Notes under the pieces: generated by a model
The model's database searches: none
The model's input: only the letters and a program-made list of their open reading frames with translations
What the model was told of the DNA's origin: nothing
Made by a program: the position numbers and the translations under genes
Shown here: positions 1 through 9,031 of the stretch, in pieces
How the letters are laid out: each line of letters opens with the position of its first letter
Position numbering within the stretch: the first letter of the stretch is position 1
DNA from: Pseudomonas sp. LS-2
Lineage (GTDB): Bacteria > Pseudomonadota > Gammaproteobacteria > Pseudomonadales > Pseudomonadaceae
Assembly (NCBI RefSeq): GCF_003605735.1
Contig: NZ_QXTJ01000033.1
Location: 48,099 to 83,927 of the forward strand
Reading direction: 5' to 3'
DNA: 35,829 bases

Positions 1-320
1 CCTTGCAGAAAACGCCGAGGCGTCGTACCCGTCGCCGGCGCATAACCGCGCAAGCCATCGCCGCGAGTGACGATCAGCTTCATCACCCCTTCAGTCATCT
101 GCAGTGCAAACGACCGACATTCGCTTTCGATCAGCTGCAGGTCCAGCGCGATCGCCAAGCGCCGGCCACCCAGCGCGAGGCGCTGAATATGACGCTCGAA
201 CAGCAATGGCCGGCCCGCCTTGACCAGGATGGTTTCAAACAGACCATCGCCGTAGGCCAGCCCCCGATCCTTTACAGACAGAGAGTCAGCCGGCGCACCG
301 TCGATCCAGCTCAGGATCAT
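1..320 (-). CDS. pabC: Aminodeoxychorismate lyase, N-terminal part (cut by window edge)
   Basis: This is the start of a PLP-dependent fold-type IV enzyme that splits 4-amino-4-deoxychorismate into p-aminobenzoate and pyruvate for folate synthesis. About 106 codons are visible. The N-terminus reads [20 protein letters not shown], followed by a [10 protein letters not shown] motif typical of this family and by FERHIQRL. The PLP lysine lies beyond the left edge, so the catalytic part cannot be checked. The ATG (320-318) overlaps the fabF stop in an ATGA arrangement, which implies translational coupling. pabC directly after fabF is the usual order in Pseudomonas and enterobacteria. The frame was read by hand on the minus strand and has no internal stop. 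Confidence 0.9.
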   Translation of the reverse strand, partial: MILSWIDGAPADSLSVKDRGLAYGDGLFETILVKAGRPLLFERHIQRLALGGRRLAIALDLQLIESECRSFALQMTEGVMKLIVTRGDGLRGYAPATGTTPRRFLQ

Positions 321-1561
321 TCGGCGAACCGACGGAATACCAGCGAGCCGTTGGTTCCGCCGAAACCGAAGGAGTTGGACACCACGACGTCGATCGGCAT
401 GTTGCGAGGCTCATGTGGAACGAAGTCCAGATCGCAGCCTTCGCCCGGCTCATCGAGGTTGATGGTCGGCGGCGCCACCTGGCCGTTGATCGCCAGAACG
501 CTGAAGATGGCTTCGATCGCACCTGCCGCACCCAGCAAATGGCCGGTCATGGACTTGGTGGAACTGACGGCCAGCTTGTAGGCGTGCTCGCCGAAGACCG
601 ACTTGATCGCGTTGACTTCAGCCAGATCGCCCGCCGGTGTCGAGGTGCCGTGGGCATTGATGTACTGCACTTGATCCGGGGTGATTTTCGCATCGCGCAG
701 CGCGTTGGTGATGCAGCGTGCCGCGCCTGCGCCGTCATCCGGTGGAGAGGTCATATGGAACGCGTCGCCGCTCATGCCGAAGCCGATGAGCTCGGCATAG
801 ATAGTCGCGCCGCGAGCCCTGGCGTGTTCCAGTTCTTCGAGGACCAGTGCGCCAGCGCCGTCGGACAGCACGAAACCATCACGACCCTTGTCCCAAGGAC
901 GGCTGGCCCGGGTCGGCTCGTCGTTGCGGGTCGACAATGCACGAGAAGCGCCAAAGCCGCCCATGCCCAGACCACAGGCCGCCATCTCAGCGCCACCGGC
1001 GATCATGACATCAGCTTCGTCGTAAGCGATGTTGCGAGCCGCCATGCCGATGCAATGCGTACTCGTGGTACATGCGGTAGCGATGGCGTAGTTCGGCCCC
1101 TGTGCGCCCAGATGGATCGACAGGAAACCGGAAATCATGTTGATGATCGAACCCGGTACGAAGAACGGGGAGATCTTGCCTGGCCCCTGCTCATGCAGGA
1201 GACGGCTGGTATTCTCGATATTGGTCAGACCGCCGATACCGGAACCCATGGCCACGCCGATGCGCTCGCGATTGGCGTCGGTGATTTCAATGCCGGCATT
1301 GCGTACAGCCTGAAAGCTGGCCGCCAGACCGTACTGAATGAAGAGATCGAGACGGCGTGCCTCTTTGGGCGACAGGTAGTCTTCGACCTTGAATCCCTTG
1401 ACTGAACCGCCAAAGCGGGTCGAGTAAGTCGAAAGGTCCGTGTGCTCGATAAGGCCAATGCCACTCTGGCCAGCCAGAATGCCTTGCCAGGTACTGGGCA
1501 CATCGTTGCCCAATGGCGTCAGCATACCCATACCGGTGACCACGACGCGTCTACGCGACAC
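317..1561 (-). CDS. fabF: 3-oxoacyl-[ACP] synthase II
   Basis: FabF condenses malonyl-ACP with a growing acyl-ACP in the cytoplasmic type II fatty acid cycle, and is needed for temperature-dependent elongation of unsaturated chains. The 414-residue protein has the full length of the family. The Cys-His-His triad is visible: Cys164 in TACTTS, His304 in [11 protein letters not shown] and His341 in TGHLLGAAG, with the FGFGGTN glycine loop near the C-terminus. The start is GTG, preceded by GGAG at a spacing of about seven bases. It lies 109 bp downstream of acpP with a terminator-like hairpin between them, and its stop overlaps the pabC start. Confidence 0.97.
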   Translation of the reverse strand: MSRRRVVVTGMGMLTPLGNDVPSTWQGILAGQSGIGLIEHTDLSTYSTRFGGSVKGFKVEDYLSPKEARRLDLFIQYGLAASFQAVRNAGIEITDANRERIGVAMGSGIGGLTNIENTSRLLHEQGPGKISPFFVPGSIINMISGFLSIHLGAQGPNYAIATACTTSTHCIGMAARNIAYDEADVMIAGGAEMAACGLGMGGFGASRALSTRNDEPTRASRPWDKGRDGFVLSDGAGALVLEELEHARARGATIYAELIGFGMSGDAFHMTSPPDDGAGAARCITNALRDAKITPDQVQYINAHGTSTPAGDLAEVNAIKSVFGEHAYKLAVSSTKSMTGHLLGAAGAIEAIFSVLAINGQVAPPTINLDEPGEGCDLDFVPHEPRNMPIDVVVSNSFGFGGTNGSLVFRRFAE

Positions 1562-1608
1562 AGGACTCTCCTTTTTCTTCTAGTGACGAAACGCTGCCCT
1601 GTTTAAAG

Positions 1609-1641
1609 AAAAAACCGCACGCCTGAGGCAGTGCGGTTTTT
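1609..1641 (-). terminator. Hairpin terminator/attenuator between acpP and fabF
   Basis: AAAAACCGCAC and GTGCGGTTTTT form a perfect inverted repeat around a ten-base loop, ending in a run of U in the minus direction. It follows the acpP stop by about 30 bases and precedes fabF. If it terminates only in part, it would raise acpP transcript over fabF. The stem is also symmetric enough to act on the plus strand, but no plus-strand gene ends here. Confidence 0.75.
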
Positions 1642-1670
1642 CCAGGACAGCGAGCAACGATTACAAAATC

Positions 1671-1907
1671 TTACGCCTGGTGGGCAGTAACGTAATCGAT
1701 AGCAGCTTGAACAGTGGTGATCTTCTCGGCTTCTTCGTCAGGGATTTCGGTCTCGAATTCCTCTTCCAGAGCCATCACCAGCTCAACGGTGTCAAGGGAG
1801 TCGGCACCCAGGTCTTCAACGAAAGAAGCGGTGTTGACCACTTCCTCAGATTTGACGCCAAGTTGTTCAGCAACGATTTTCTTGACGCGCTCTTCGATGG
1901 TGCTCAT
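1671..1907 (-). CDS. acpP: Acyl carrier protein
   Basis: AcpP carries fatty acyl intermediates on a 4'-phosphopantetheine arm. The 78-residue acidic protein has the family length, and the attachment site is Ser37 in the [12 protein letters not shown] motif. It starts with ATG; AGGAG lies somewhat far upstream (about 12 bases). It has its own sigma70-type promoter just upstream and a hairpin terminator downstream, in line with the high cellular demand for ACP relative to the enzymes. It sits between fabG and fabF, the standard order. Confidence 0.98.
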   Translation of the reverse strand: MSTIEERVKKIVAEQLGVKSEEVVNTASFVEDLGADSLDTVELVMALEEEFETEIPDEEAEKITTVQAAIDYVTAHQA

Positions 1908-1959
1908 ACCGTGTTTTAACTCCTAGTGGACAAATTCAGGCAGCTGGCCGATGGGTAAG

Positions 1960-1987
1960 TGTATAGAAGAGGTTTTGCGCTTTTCAA
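1960..1987 (-). promoter_or_regulatory. sigma70 promoter of acpP
   Basis: Read on the minus strand, TTGAAA (1987-1982) and TATACA (1965-1960) are separated by 16 bases. The predicted start of transcription near 1953 gives a leader of about 45 nt before the acpP ATG, which contains the AGGAG ribosome site. Confidence 0.65.
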
Positions 1988-2063
1988 GCTAAACGCAATT
2001 CCCGCTACGCCCATCGCCCTCGACCCATTAATAGATTTCAGCTTTATAACGGATTTTAGACAG

Positions 2064-2089
2064 CCCGTATGACATTTTTTCGATACGGG
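2064..2089 (-). other. Stem-loop just after fabG
   Basis: CCCGTAT and ATACGGG form a perfect 7-bp stem with a 12-base loop immediately after the fabG stop. There is no U-run behind the stem on the minus strand, so it is more likely an mRNA 3'-end stabiliser or weak terminator than a strong intrinsic terminator. Confidence 0.4.
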
Positions 2090-2092
2090 AAG

Positions 2093-2830
2093 TCACATGT
2101 ACATGCCGCCGTTAACGGGGATTGTAGCCCCGGTAACGTAGCCTGCACCTTCCGAGGCAAGAAAAGCGACCACATGCGCAATCTCTTCAGCCTGCCCCAG
2201 TCGGCCCAGAGGAATCTGGGCCGTCAGGGAATCACGTTGTGCCTCTGGCAACTCGCGGGTCATATCGGTATCGATAAACCCTGGAGTGACCGAATTCACG
2301 GTCACTGCCCGCGAGCCGACTTCACGCGCCAGCGCGCGACTGAAACCTTCCAGACCCGCTTTCGCGGCGGCGTAGTTTACTTGACCTGCGTTGCCCATGG
2401 CACCCACCACGGAGCCGATGCTGATGATGCGCCCCCAACGGGCCTTGGTCATGCCGCGCAAAACGCCCTTGGACAGGCGATACAGACTGTTCAGGTTGGT
2501 ATTGATGACGTCATGCCATTCGTCATCCTTCATGCGCATCATCAGATTGTCACGGGTGATACCGGCGTTGTTGACCAGAATCAACGGCGCGCCAACACGC
2601 TCCTGGATCTGAGCCAGCACGGCACTGACCGACTCGTCACTGCCGACGTCCAGTGCAATACCGAAGCCTTCGACGCCGTTTTCCTTGAAATAGGCGGTGA
2701 TCTTTTCGGCACCGGATTCTGTCGTTGCGGTGCCCACCACAGTGGCGCCGTTACGACCCAATTCCAGGGCGATCGCCCGACCAATGCCACGGCTCGCACC
2801 GGTGACCAGTGCAACTTTACCCTGACTCAT
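2093..2830 (-). CDS. fabG: 3-oxoacyl-[ACP] reductase
   Basis: FabG is the NADPH-dependent short-chain dehydrogenase of the elongation cycle, reducing 3-oxoacyl-ACP to 3-hydroxyacyl-ACP. From MSQGKVALVTG it has 245 residues, the usual size. The cofactor loop TGASRGIG lies at residues 10-17, NNAG at about 87-90, and the catalytic set Asn114, Ser140, Tyr153 and Lys157 is intact. The frame is open further upstream, but that stretch overlaps fabD and does not resemble the family; the ATG at 2830 is the natural start, 14 bp after the fabD stop. It belongs to the fabD-fabG transcription unit. Confidence 0.97.
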   Translation of the reverse strand: MSQGKVALVTGASRGIGRAIALELGRNGATVVGTATTESGAEKITAYFKENGVEGFGIALDVGSDESVSAVLAQIQERVGAPLILVNNAGITRDNLMMRMKDDEWHDVINTNLNSLYRLSKGVLRGMTKARWGRIISIGSVVGAMGNAGQVNYAAAKAGLEGFSRALAREVGSRAVTVNSVTPGFIDTDMTRELPEAQRDSLTAQIPLGRLGQAEEIAHVVAFLASEGAGYVTGATIPVNGGMYM

Positions 2831-2844
2831 GCAGGTTCTCCTTA

Positions 2845-3783
2845 TCAGGCCAGCGCCGCGAGAGTGGCGGCGAAGGCATCCGGGGTATTGAGGTTGTGGG
2901 TGTTCACGCCATCGGCGCAACGTTTGTTCAGACCCGCCAGTACTTTGCCTGGACCGCACTCGACCAGTTGCAGCGCGCCATTGGCGGCCAGCGCCTGGAT
3001 CGACTCGACCCAGCGGACCGGCTTGTACAGCTGTTGAAGCAGATCGGTTTTCAGCGTGTCCAGATCCGAAACCACACTGGCGCTGACGTTCTGCACCAGC
3101 GGGATCTGCGGTGCCTGCCAGTCGATGGCGGCAATGGACTCGGCGAAACGCTCGGCGGCAGGACGCATCAGCTCACAGTGGGACGGCACGCTGACCGGCA
3201 GCGGCAGGGCGCGCTTTGCACCCTTGGCCTTGCAGACCTCCATGGCACGTTCGACAGCGGCCTTGGCACCGGCGATCACGACCTGGCCCGGCGAGTTGAA
3301 ATTCACGGCGCTGACGACCTCACCCTGAGCGGCTTCTGCACAGGCGGCGATGACGTCGGCATCGTCCAGCCCGAGAATCGCAGCCATGCCGCCCTGCCCT
3401 GCTGGCACGGCCTCTTGCATGAGCTGACCGCGACGTTCGACCAGCTTGACCGCGTCGGCAAGGGACAGACTGCCAGCGGCGACCAGCGCGCTGTATTCAC
3501 CCAGGCTATGACCGGCGACGAAGGCCGGACGCACACCACCTTCGGCCAGCCACAGACGCCACAAGGCGATCGACGCGGCCAGAATCGCAGGTTGGGTTTT
3601 GTCGGTCTGGTTGAGGTTTTCTTCAGGACCTTGCTGGATCAGAGCCCAGAGGTCATAGCCCAGAGCATCTGAGGCTTCTTTGAACGTGTCCAGGATCAGT
3701 GGGTACTGCGCGCCCAGCTCGGCCAGCATGCCGAGGGACTGCGAGCCTTGACCCGGAAAGACGAATGCGACGGAAGCAGACAT
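2845..3783 (-). CDS. fabD: Malonyl-CoA:ACP transacylase
   Basis: FabD transfers malonyl from CoA to AcpP to supply the elongation cycle. The 312-residue protein has the substrate loop FVFPGQGSQ at residues 8-15, the nucleophile Ser93 in GHSLGEY and the partner His202 in PSHCELM. Start choice: an in-frame TTG lies two codons earlier, but AGGGGC is correctly spaced for the ATG at 3783 and too close to the TTG. It lies 129 bp downstream of plsX with no fabH between them. A -10-like TAGAAT on the minus strand (3900-3895) suggests it may also have a promoter of its own; no good -35 accompanies it. Confidence 0.97.
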   Translation of the reverse strand: MSASVAFVFPGQGSQSLGMLAELGAQYPLILDTFKEASDALGYDLWALIQQGPEENLNQTDKTQPAILAASIALWRLWLAEGGVRPAFVAGHSLGEYSALVAAGSLSLADAVKLVERRGQLMQEAVPAGQGGMAAILGLDDADVIAACAEAAQGEVVSAVNFNSPGQVVIAGAKAAVERAMEVCKAKGAKRALPLPVSVPSHCELMRPAAERFAESIAAIDWQAPQIPLVQNVSASVVSDLDTLKTDLLQQLYKPVRWVESIQALAANGALQLVECGPGKVLAGLNKRCADGVNTHNLNTPDAFAATLAALA

Positions 3784-3912
3784 TGACAAGCCCCTGATTA
3801 TTGTCGTCGAAAAAACGTCCGGCTATGCCGAACGCGATGAAATTCAAAGTGTTGCAACTGGTGATTGGGATGACCAAGCAGTCACGAGGGTCACATTCTA
3901 GCTCAAGACACC

Positions 3913-4920
3913 TCAGAGCAGCTCTTCCAGACGGCCGTGAAGGCGCTCTGGCAGATTCTCCTGTATTTCGATCAGCGCACGCTGGATCGCGCTCTGAAAG
4001 CCTTGCGCACCCGCGGAGCCATGGCTCTTTACCACAATGCCCTGCAAACCGAGAAAGCTTGCGCCGTTGTGGCGCGCAGGCGCCAGGTCGGCCTTGAGAC
4101 GCTTGAGCAGCGGCATCGCCACGGCACCAACGGCTCTGGACAGCACATTTTGACGAAACAATGTTTCGATTCGCTCGCCGATCATCGTTGCAAGACCTTC
4201 ACTGGACTTGAGCAGGATGTTCCCGACAAATCCGTCGCAGACCACCACATCCGCCTCGCCACGATACAGGCCGTCACCTTCGACGAAACCAATGTAGTTA
4301 AGCCCAGGTGCGGCTTGCAGCAAACTGGACGCCAGTTTGACCTGCTGATTGCCCTTGATGTCTTCAGTGCCGACATTGAGCAGCGCGACTTTTGGTCGCG
4401 TCACGCCCAGCGCTTCGGCAGCTACCGACCCCATCACCGCGAACTGATAGAGGTTTTGCGCACTGCAATCGACGTTCGCCCCCAGATCCAGCAACTGACA
4501 ATAGCCGCGCTGAGTGGGAATCGCTGCCACCATCGCCGGACGATCAATGCCGGGCAATGTCTTGAGCACGAATCGCGAGAGCGCCATCAGCGCGCCGGTA
4601 TTACCGGCACTCACGCATGCTTGCGCAGCGCCATCCGCAACGAGCCGCAATGCCACGCGCATCGACGAATCCGGCTTGCCCCGCAAGGCAAGGGAGGGAC
4701 GGTCATCCATGGTGATGACTTCACTGGCATTGGCGACGAGCAGGCGTGAACGATCGACACCAGAGTGGCGTGCGATGAGCTCTTCAAGAAGGGAGGCTTG
4801 ACCGACAAGGGTCAGATGGAGCGAGGGAGTAGCAAGCAGGCAGGCGATGCTGGCCTGAACAATGCTGCGGGGACCGAAGTCCCCGCCCATTGCGTCGATC
4901 GCGATGACCGGAGCGGACAA
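3913..4920 (-). CDS. plsX: Phosphate acyltransferase PlsX
   Basis: PlsX converts acyl-ACP to acyl phosphate, the donor for PlsY in phosphatidic acid synthesis; it is a peripheral membrane enzyme. The 335-residue sequence begins [16 protein letters not shown], the family hallmark, and contains [19 protein letters not shown] near the C-terminus. The start is TTG, only four bases after the rpmF stop, with no strong ribosome site, so translation is probably coupled to rpmF. An ATG occurs in frame at residue 11, but it falls inside the conserved IDAMGGD motif and is too late. The rpmF-plsX order is widely conserved. Confidence 0.95.
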   Translation of the reverse strand: MSAPVIAIDAMGGDFGPRSIVQASIACLLATPSLHLTLVGQASLLEELIARHSGVDRSRLLVANASEVITMDDRPSLALRGKPDSSMRVALRLVADGAAQACVSAGNTGALMALSRFVLKTLPGIDRPAMVAAIPTQRGYCQLLDLGANVDCSAQNLYQFAVMGSVAAEALGVTRPKVALLNVGTEDIKGNQQVKLASSLLQAAPGLNYIGFVEGDGLYRGEADVVVCDGFVGNILLKSSEGLATMIGERIETLFRQNVLSRAVGAVAMPLLKRLKADLAPARHNGASFLGLQGIVVKSHGSAGAQGFQSAIQRALIEIQENLPERLHGRLEELL

Positions 4921-4924
4921 GAAA

Positions 4925-5107
4925 TTACTCGTCAGCGCCCTTGTCGATCACTTTACGGCCACGGTATACGCCTTCTGGCGATACGTGGTGACGCAGGTGA
5001 ACTTCACCTGTGGTTTTTTCTACAGACAGAGTGCTAGCCTCGAGAGCGTCGTGCGAACGGCGCATGTCACGGGCAGAGCGGGATTTTTTGTTCTGCTGAA
5101 CAGCCAT
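4925..5107 (-). CDS. rpmF: 50S ribosomal protein L32
   Basis: L32 is a small protein of the large ribosomal subunit. The 60-residue basic protein starts [19 protein letters not shown] and has [14 protein letters not shown] near the end, both typical of the family. It has no cysteines, so it is the zinc-free form usual in Gammaproteobacteria. It lies 13 bp after yceD and 4 bp before plsX; the yceD-rpmF-plsX order is conserved across Proteobacteria. Confidence 0.97.
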
Positions 5108-5120
5108 AATTGATTAACTC

Positions 5121-5648
5121 CTAAACGTTTGGGTCACGCTTTAACTGCGCCAATACACTGAACGGGTTGGACCGCGTTACCTCGTCCACGCTCGGCTCGG
5201 GCTCATCGAGGCCCGCCGGCTGCTGGCATTCTTTCGGATCATGAGTTGGCACAATGGGCAAGGCGAGCAGAAGCTCATCCTCGATCAACGCCAGCAGATC
5301 CAATGGATCTTCGCCGAGTTCCAGCACGTCATAGCCTTTCGGCAACGACTGGGTGTTTGCACCCTCTTTCACCACGGCGTAACTGCATTCGCTGTGGATC
5401 GGCAGGGTGACCAGCTCAAGACAACGCTGGCAAACCATTTTGACTTCGACGTCGATTTCGCTGTGGATAACCACGGCGCGTTGCTCGTCTCGTTCAAAAA
5501 CGAATTTCGCCTGCACTGTACCGAGATTGTCAGCAAGCGGGTCGCAGAGTCTCTCCAAATCAGCCAGCAGCATCTCTCCCTGAAGAGTAGTGCCACGATC
5601 AGCTAATTTGCGCGGGTCAACGTGAGGTGGAATCGGGTCATTCAACAT
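5121..5648 (-). CDS. yceD: YceD family protein (DUF177)
   Basis: This 175-residue acidic protein belongs to the DUF177 family found next to rpmF in most bacteria; a role in large-subunit rRNA accumulation has been proposed for the family. The VKMVCQRCLELV motif in the middle is the family signature, and a further Cys occurs in DPKECQQPAG. The start MLNDPIPPHVDPRKLA fits the family. A near-consensus promoter ends only nine bases before the ATG, so the message has almost no leader. It is the first gene of the yceD-rpmF-plsX unit. Confidence 0.92.
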   Translation of the reverse strand: MLNDPIPPHVDPRKLADRGTTLQGEMLLADLERLCDPLADNLGTVQAKFVFERDEQRAVVIHSEIDVEVKMVCQRCLELVTLPIHSECSYAVVKEGANTQSLPKGYDVLELGEDPLDLLALIEDELLLALPIVPTHDPKECQQPAGLDEPEPSVDEVTRSNPFSVLAQLKRDPNV

Positions 5649-5657
5649 AGGCGCAGC

Positions 5658-5686
5658 ATTCTAGGGACGAGGTTCCCGACTGTCAA
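5658..5686 (-). promoter_or_regulatory. Strong sigma70 promoter of yceD-rpmF-plsX
   Basis: On the minus strand, a perfect TTGACA (5686-5681) is followed after 17 bases by TAGAAT (5663-5658). Only nine bases separate the -10 box from the yceD ATG at 5648, so transcription should begin within zero to three bases of the start codon. Confidence 0.75.
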
Positions 5687-5754
5687 AGGAAATTCAGGAC
5701 TGTTCGCAACCTGACCCTCTGATTACACTCGACTTTCATGTTTTGGAGAACCCC

Positions 5755-6333
5755 ATGCTGCCTCTGCTCCTTGCTTCCAGCTCGCCTTATCGTCGGGAAT
5801 TGCTCGAACGCCTGCGTCTGCCGTTCGTCTGCGCGTCACCGGACATCGACGAAAGCCATCGTCCCGGCGAATCAGCCACCGCACTTGTGAAACGGCTGGC
5901 GCAAGAAAAAGCCATTGCGCTGGCGACTCGCTTTCCTGACCATCTGATCATCGGCTCGGATCAGGTTGCCGTTCTGGGCGAACAGATTCTCGGCAAGCCT
6001 CACACGTTCGAACGCGCAATGGAGCAACTGGGCGCCAGCAGTGGCAAGAGCGTCAGTTTCCTCACCGGGCTTGCCCTGTACAACAGCCGAACAGGGCAAT
6101 GCCAGGTCGACTGCGTTCCTTTCACGGTGCACATGCGCGCTTTGGACGATGAGCGTATCAGTCGCTACCTTCGCGCCGAACAACCCTACGACTGCGCAGG
6201 CAGCTTCAAGGCCGAGGGATTGGGGGTCAGCCTCTTTCGGTCGACTGAAGGCCCGGACGCCACCAGCCTGATCGGCCTGCCTTTAATAAGGCTTGTGGAC
6301 ATGCTCACGACGGAAGGCGTTCAAATCCCCTGA
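5755..6333 (+). CDS. maf: Maf-like nucleotide pyrophosphatase (YceF type)
   Basis: Maf proteins hydrolyse modified nucleoside triphosphates to monophosphates; the YceF branch prefers 7-methyl-GTP. The 192-residue sequence starts LPLLLASSSPYRRELLERL, containing the conserved ASxSxxR loop, and has SDQVAVLGEQILGKP and the downstream YDCAGSFKAEGLG motif. Start: a TTG four codons upstream is in frame, but GGAGA at 5745-5749 is spaced for the ATG at 5755. It is divergent from yceD, the same pairing as yceF/yceD in E. coli, which supports the YceF subtype. A weak -10-like TACACT lies at 5724-5729. Confidence 0.93.
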   Translation: MLPLLLASSSPYRRELLERLRLPFVCASPDIDESHRPGESATALVKRLAQEKAIALATRFPDHLIIGSDQVAVLGEQILGKPHTFERAMEQLGASSGKSVSFLTGLALYNSRTGQCQVDCVPFTVHMRALDDERISRYLRAEQPYDCAGSFKAEGLGVSLFRSTEGPDATSLIGLPLIRLVDMLTTEGVQIP

Positions 6334-6354
6334 CCTTTGCCCCATCCTATAAAA

Positions 6355-6375
6355 AACCCGACCAATGGCCGGGTT
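6355..6375. terminator. Bidirectional terminator between maf and sppA
   Basis: AACCCG (6355-6360) pairs with CGGGTT (6370-6375), with further CC/GG pairing possible in the loop. The hairpin has A/T runs on both sides and lies between converging genes, so it can serve both. Confidence 0.75.
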
Positions 6376-6395
6376 CTCTTTGACTCAGCGAGCCT

Positions 6396-7394
6396 TTAAC
6401 GCAACGACGGGCCTTTGAAACCTGCCCACATGGCGATCTGCTCTGCGACGCTGGAGCCCAGCTTCTTGGAGAAACGATCGAACGGCGACTCCTGAACGGT
6501 GTAGTCGACCATTTCCTTCTCGCCGATCACATCACGCGCAACGTAGCTGGCACTGCCCAGACCATCCACCAAACCCAGAGCCACTGCCTGCTCGCCGGTC
6601 CAGACAAGACCAGAGAACAGCTCCGGATGATCCTTGTCTTTCAGGCGGTCACCGCGCCCGGCCTTCACGCTGGCGATGAACTGCTTGTGGGTCGTATCCA
6701 GCACCCCCTGCCAGAATGCGGTCTCATCCGGCTTTGGCGGCTGGAACGGGTCGAGAAATGCCTTGTGCTCACCCGAGGTGTACGTGCGGCGATCCACGCC
6801 CAGCTTCTCCATGGTGCCAACAAAGCCGAAACCGGCCGCAGTCACACCAATGGAGCCCACCAGGCTCGCCTTGTCGGCATAGATCTCATCTGCAGCACTG
6901 GCAATGTAATACGCGCCGGAAGCACCCAGATCAGTGATCACGGCGTACACCTTGATATCCGGCTTCTGCGCGCGCAGACGACGAATTTCGTCATAGATGT
7001 AACCCGACTGCACTGGACTGCCGCCCGGACTGTTGATGTGCAGAATGACGCCCTTGGTCTTCTCATCCTCGAACGCGGCACGCAGGCTGCCAACAATATT
7101 GTCAGCGCTCGCGGCCTCGGTATCGGCAATCATGCCTTTTACCTCGATCAGCGCCGTGTGGCTCGATTTGCGAGAAGCGCCCTTCTCGAAATCCATCAAC
7201 GGCGAGAAGATCGCCAACGCCACGAACAGGTAAATAAACGTCAGGGATTTGAAGAAGATTCCCCAACGGCGGGAGCGACGCTGCTCCTGCACGCTCGCCA
7301 GCAGGGTCTTTTCCAGCAGCTTCCAGCTTTTTGCATCGGCCTTGCTATCGCCGTCTTCACGCTGCGAAGACGGTGCTTTCCATTCGTCCGACAT
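6396..7394 (-). CDS. sppA: Signal peptide peptidase SppA, single-domain S49 type
   Basis: SppA is an inner-membrane protease that degrades cleaved signal peptides. The protein is 332 residues, the short one-domain form rather than the long two-domain E. coli form. A membrane helix spans about residues 46-66, after a charged cytoplasmic N-terminus. The putative nucleophile is Ser159 in LGASGAYYIA and the general base Lys211 in SGEHKAFLDP, by analogy with the Bacillus enzyme; LHINSPGGSP precedes them. It lies seven bases downstream of the HAD phosphatase gene and is likely cotranscribed with it and rluC. Confidence 0.93.
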   Translation of the reverse strand: MSDEWKAPSSQREDGDSKADAKSWKLLEKTLLASVQEQRRSRRWGIFFKSLTFIYLFVALAIFSPLMDFEKGASRKSSHTALIEVKGMIADTEAASADNIVGSLRAAFEDEKTKGVILHINSPGGSPVQSGYIYDEIRRLRAQKPDIKVYAVITDLGASGAYYIASAADEIYADKASLVGSIGVTAAGFGFVGTMEKLGVDRRTYTSGEHKAFLDPFQPPKPDETAFWQGVLDTTHKQFIASVKAGRGDRLKDKDHPELFSGLVWTGEQAVALGLVDGLGSASYVARDVIGEKEMVDYTVQESPFDRFSKKLGSSVAEQIAMWAGFKGPSLR

Positions 7395-7401
7395 AGATCA
7401 A

Positions 7402-8082
7402 TTACCCCAACAACGAAGATTCGGCAGTCCGCGTACCCAGCCAGGTACGCAATTCGGAAAAATGATTGATCGCCAGCCGCGGTTCGAACTGAAGCAGGGA
7501 ATCCAGCGCCTGTGCGCCGTAGCCGACCGCTACGGAGTCCATGCCGGCGTTGCGCGCCATCTGCAGATCGAATGACGCATCCCCCACCATCAGCGCCTTC
7601 TCTGGCTGCACGCCACAATGTTCCAGGATTTCGTTGAGCATCAGCGGATCCGGCTTGCTCGCCGTTTCGTCCGCTGCGCGGGTGGCATCGAAGTATTCGA
7701 GCCAGCCATGAGCCTTGAGCACCCGATCCAGGCCTCGCCGTGCCTTGCCGGTGGCGACCGCCATCCGATAGCCCTCGGCACGAAACGCCTCCAGCGACTC
7801 GCGAACGCCATCGAAGAGCCTCGATGGTTCGACATCCATCGCCATATAGCTATCAGCGTAATGTTGACGAAAATCGATGAGGTCGTTGGCGGTAATGTCG
7901 GGATACAGCGTCCGGATCGCCTCCGGCAAGCCCAGGCCGATGATGCCCTTGATTGCGAGCTCGTCGCGCACCGGCCGGCCCGCAAGGCCTGCTGCGGTGC
8001 GCATCGCTTCGACGATACGACCAATGGAGTCGGACAGCGTGCCATCCCAATCGAAAATCAGCAGTTCGTAATCACGGCGCAC
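7402..8082 (-). CDS. HAD-superfamily hydrolase, phosphoglycolate-phosphatase-like
   Basis: This 226-residue protein is a HAD subfamily IA phosphatase. Motif I is [10 protein letters not shown] with Asp11 and Asp13, motif II is in [11 protein letters not shown], and motif IV is [11 protein letters not shown]; a helical cap lies between motifs I and II. The natural substrate cannot be told from sequence; phosphoglycolate or a sugar/nucleotide phosphate are possible. It starts with GTG inside the end of rluC, overlapping it by 11 bases, so it is translationally coupled. Pseudomonads usually keep this order (rluC, HAD, sppA), next to divergent rne. Confidence 0.92.
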   Translation of the reverse strand: MRRDYELLIFDWDGTLSDSIGRIVEAMRTAAGLAGRPVRDELAIKGIIGLGLPEAIRTLYPDITANDLIDFRQHYADSYMAMDVEPSRLFDGVRESLEAFRAEGYRMAVATGKARRGLDRVLKAHGWLEYFDATRAADETASKPDPLMLNEILEHCGVQPEKALMVGDASFDLQMARNAGMDSVAVGYGAQALDSLLQFEPRLAINHFSELRTWLGTRTAESSLLG

Positions 8083-9031
8083 TCAGCAATCGCTCCACGG
8101 TCTTGGCCCACATCTCATCGACAGGCGCCTCAAGCTTCAGCTCGCCGCCATCGGGCAGCGGCACGGTCAGGGCATAAGCATGCAGGAACAGACGCTTGCC
8201 GCCCAGATCGCGAATCTCGCGGGTGAAGTCTTCGTCACCGTACTTGCTGTCACCGGCGATGCAGTGCCCGGCATGCAAAGCGTGCACGCGGATCTGGTGA
8301 GTACGACCGGTAATCGGCCTGGCCTCGACCATCGTTGCGAAATCACCGAAGCGGCGCAGCACCTTGAACAGGGTCAGCGCCTCCTTGCCTTCATCGTTCA
8401 CTTCGACCATGCGCTCGCCGGAGCGCAGGTTGCTTTTGAGCAACGGAGCACGGACCTGCTTCTGCGATGTCGCCCAGTGGCCACGAACCAGCGCCATATA
8501 GCGCTTGTCGACGCCGTCGCCGCGCAACTGCTCATGCAGGTGGCGCAACATGCTGCGTTTCTTCGCGATCATCAGCAGGCCGGAAGTGTCCCGATCCAGA
8601 CGGTGAACCAGTTCGAGCTCCTTGGCGTCGGGACGCAACTGACGAAAGGCTTCGATGACACCGAAACTCAGGCCGCTGCCGCCATGAACCGCGATGCCGG
8701 CCGGCTTGTTGAGGACAATCAGCCCTTTGTCTTCATGGACAATGGCCGCTTCCAGGCGCTGCAACAATCCCTGTGCAACCGGCACGGGTTCGTCACGTTC
8801 AGGCACCCGAACGGGCGGAACGCGCACGATGTCGCCCGCCTGAAGCTTGTACTCCGGCTTGATCCGCCCCTTGTTCACTCGCACTTCGCCTTTGCGCAAA
8901 ATGCGGTAAATCAAGGTCTTGGGAACGCCCTTGAGGTACGTGATCAGAAAATTATCGATGCGTTGACCGGCAAGTTCCGGCGCAACCTCTACCAGCTGAA
9001 CGCCGGGGGTTGGGGGGGTGATATTCGTCAT
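8072..9031 (-). CDS. rluC: 23S rRNA pseudouridine synthase C
   Basis: RluC isomerises uridines 955, 2504 and 2580 of 23S rRNA (E. coli numbering). The 319-residue protein has an N-terminal S4 RNA-binding domain (about residues 23-70) and the catalytic HRLDRDTSG motif with Asp146, then [10 protein letters not shown] chose the ATG at 9031 (MTNITPP); an in-frame ATG at 9043 would add four residues. Neither has a ribosome site. TATGAT on the minus strand ends seven bases before the 9031 ATG, so the message may be leaderless. It is divergent from rne, as in E. coli. Confidence 0.94.
   Translation of the reverse strand: MTNITPPTPGVQLVEVAPELAGQRIDNFLITYLKGVPKTLIYRILRKGEVRVNKGRIKPEYKLQAGDIVRVPPVRVPERDEPVPVAQGLLQRLEAAIVHEDKGLIVLNKPAGIAVHGGSGLSFGVIEAFRQLRPDAKELELVHRLDRDTSGLLMIAKKRSMLRHLHEQLRGDGVDKRYMALVRGHWATSQKQVRAPLLKSNLRSGERMVEVNDEGKEALTLFKVLRRFGDFATMVEARPITGRTHQIRVHALHAGHCIAGDSKYGDEDFTREIRDLGGKRLFLHAYALTVPLPDGGELKLEAPVDEMWAKTVERLLSAP

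Noticed and set aside
413..1405. 330-codon plus-strand frame over fabF
   Set aside because: It is the shadow of fabF; the minus-strand protein carries all catalytic residues.
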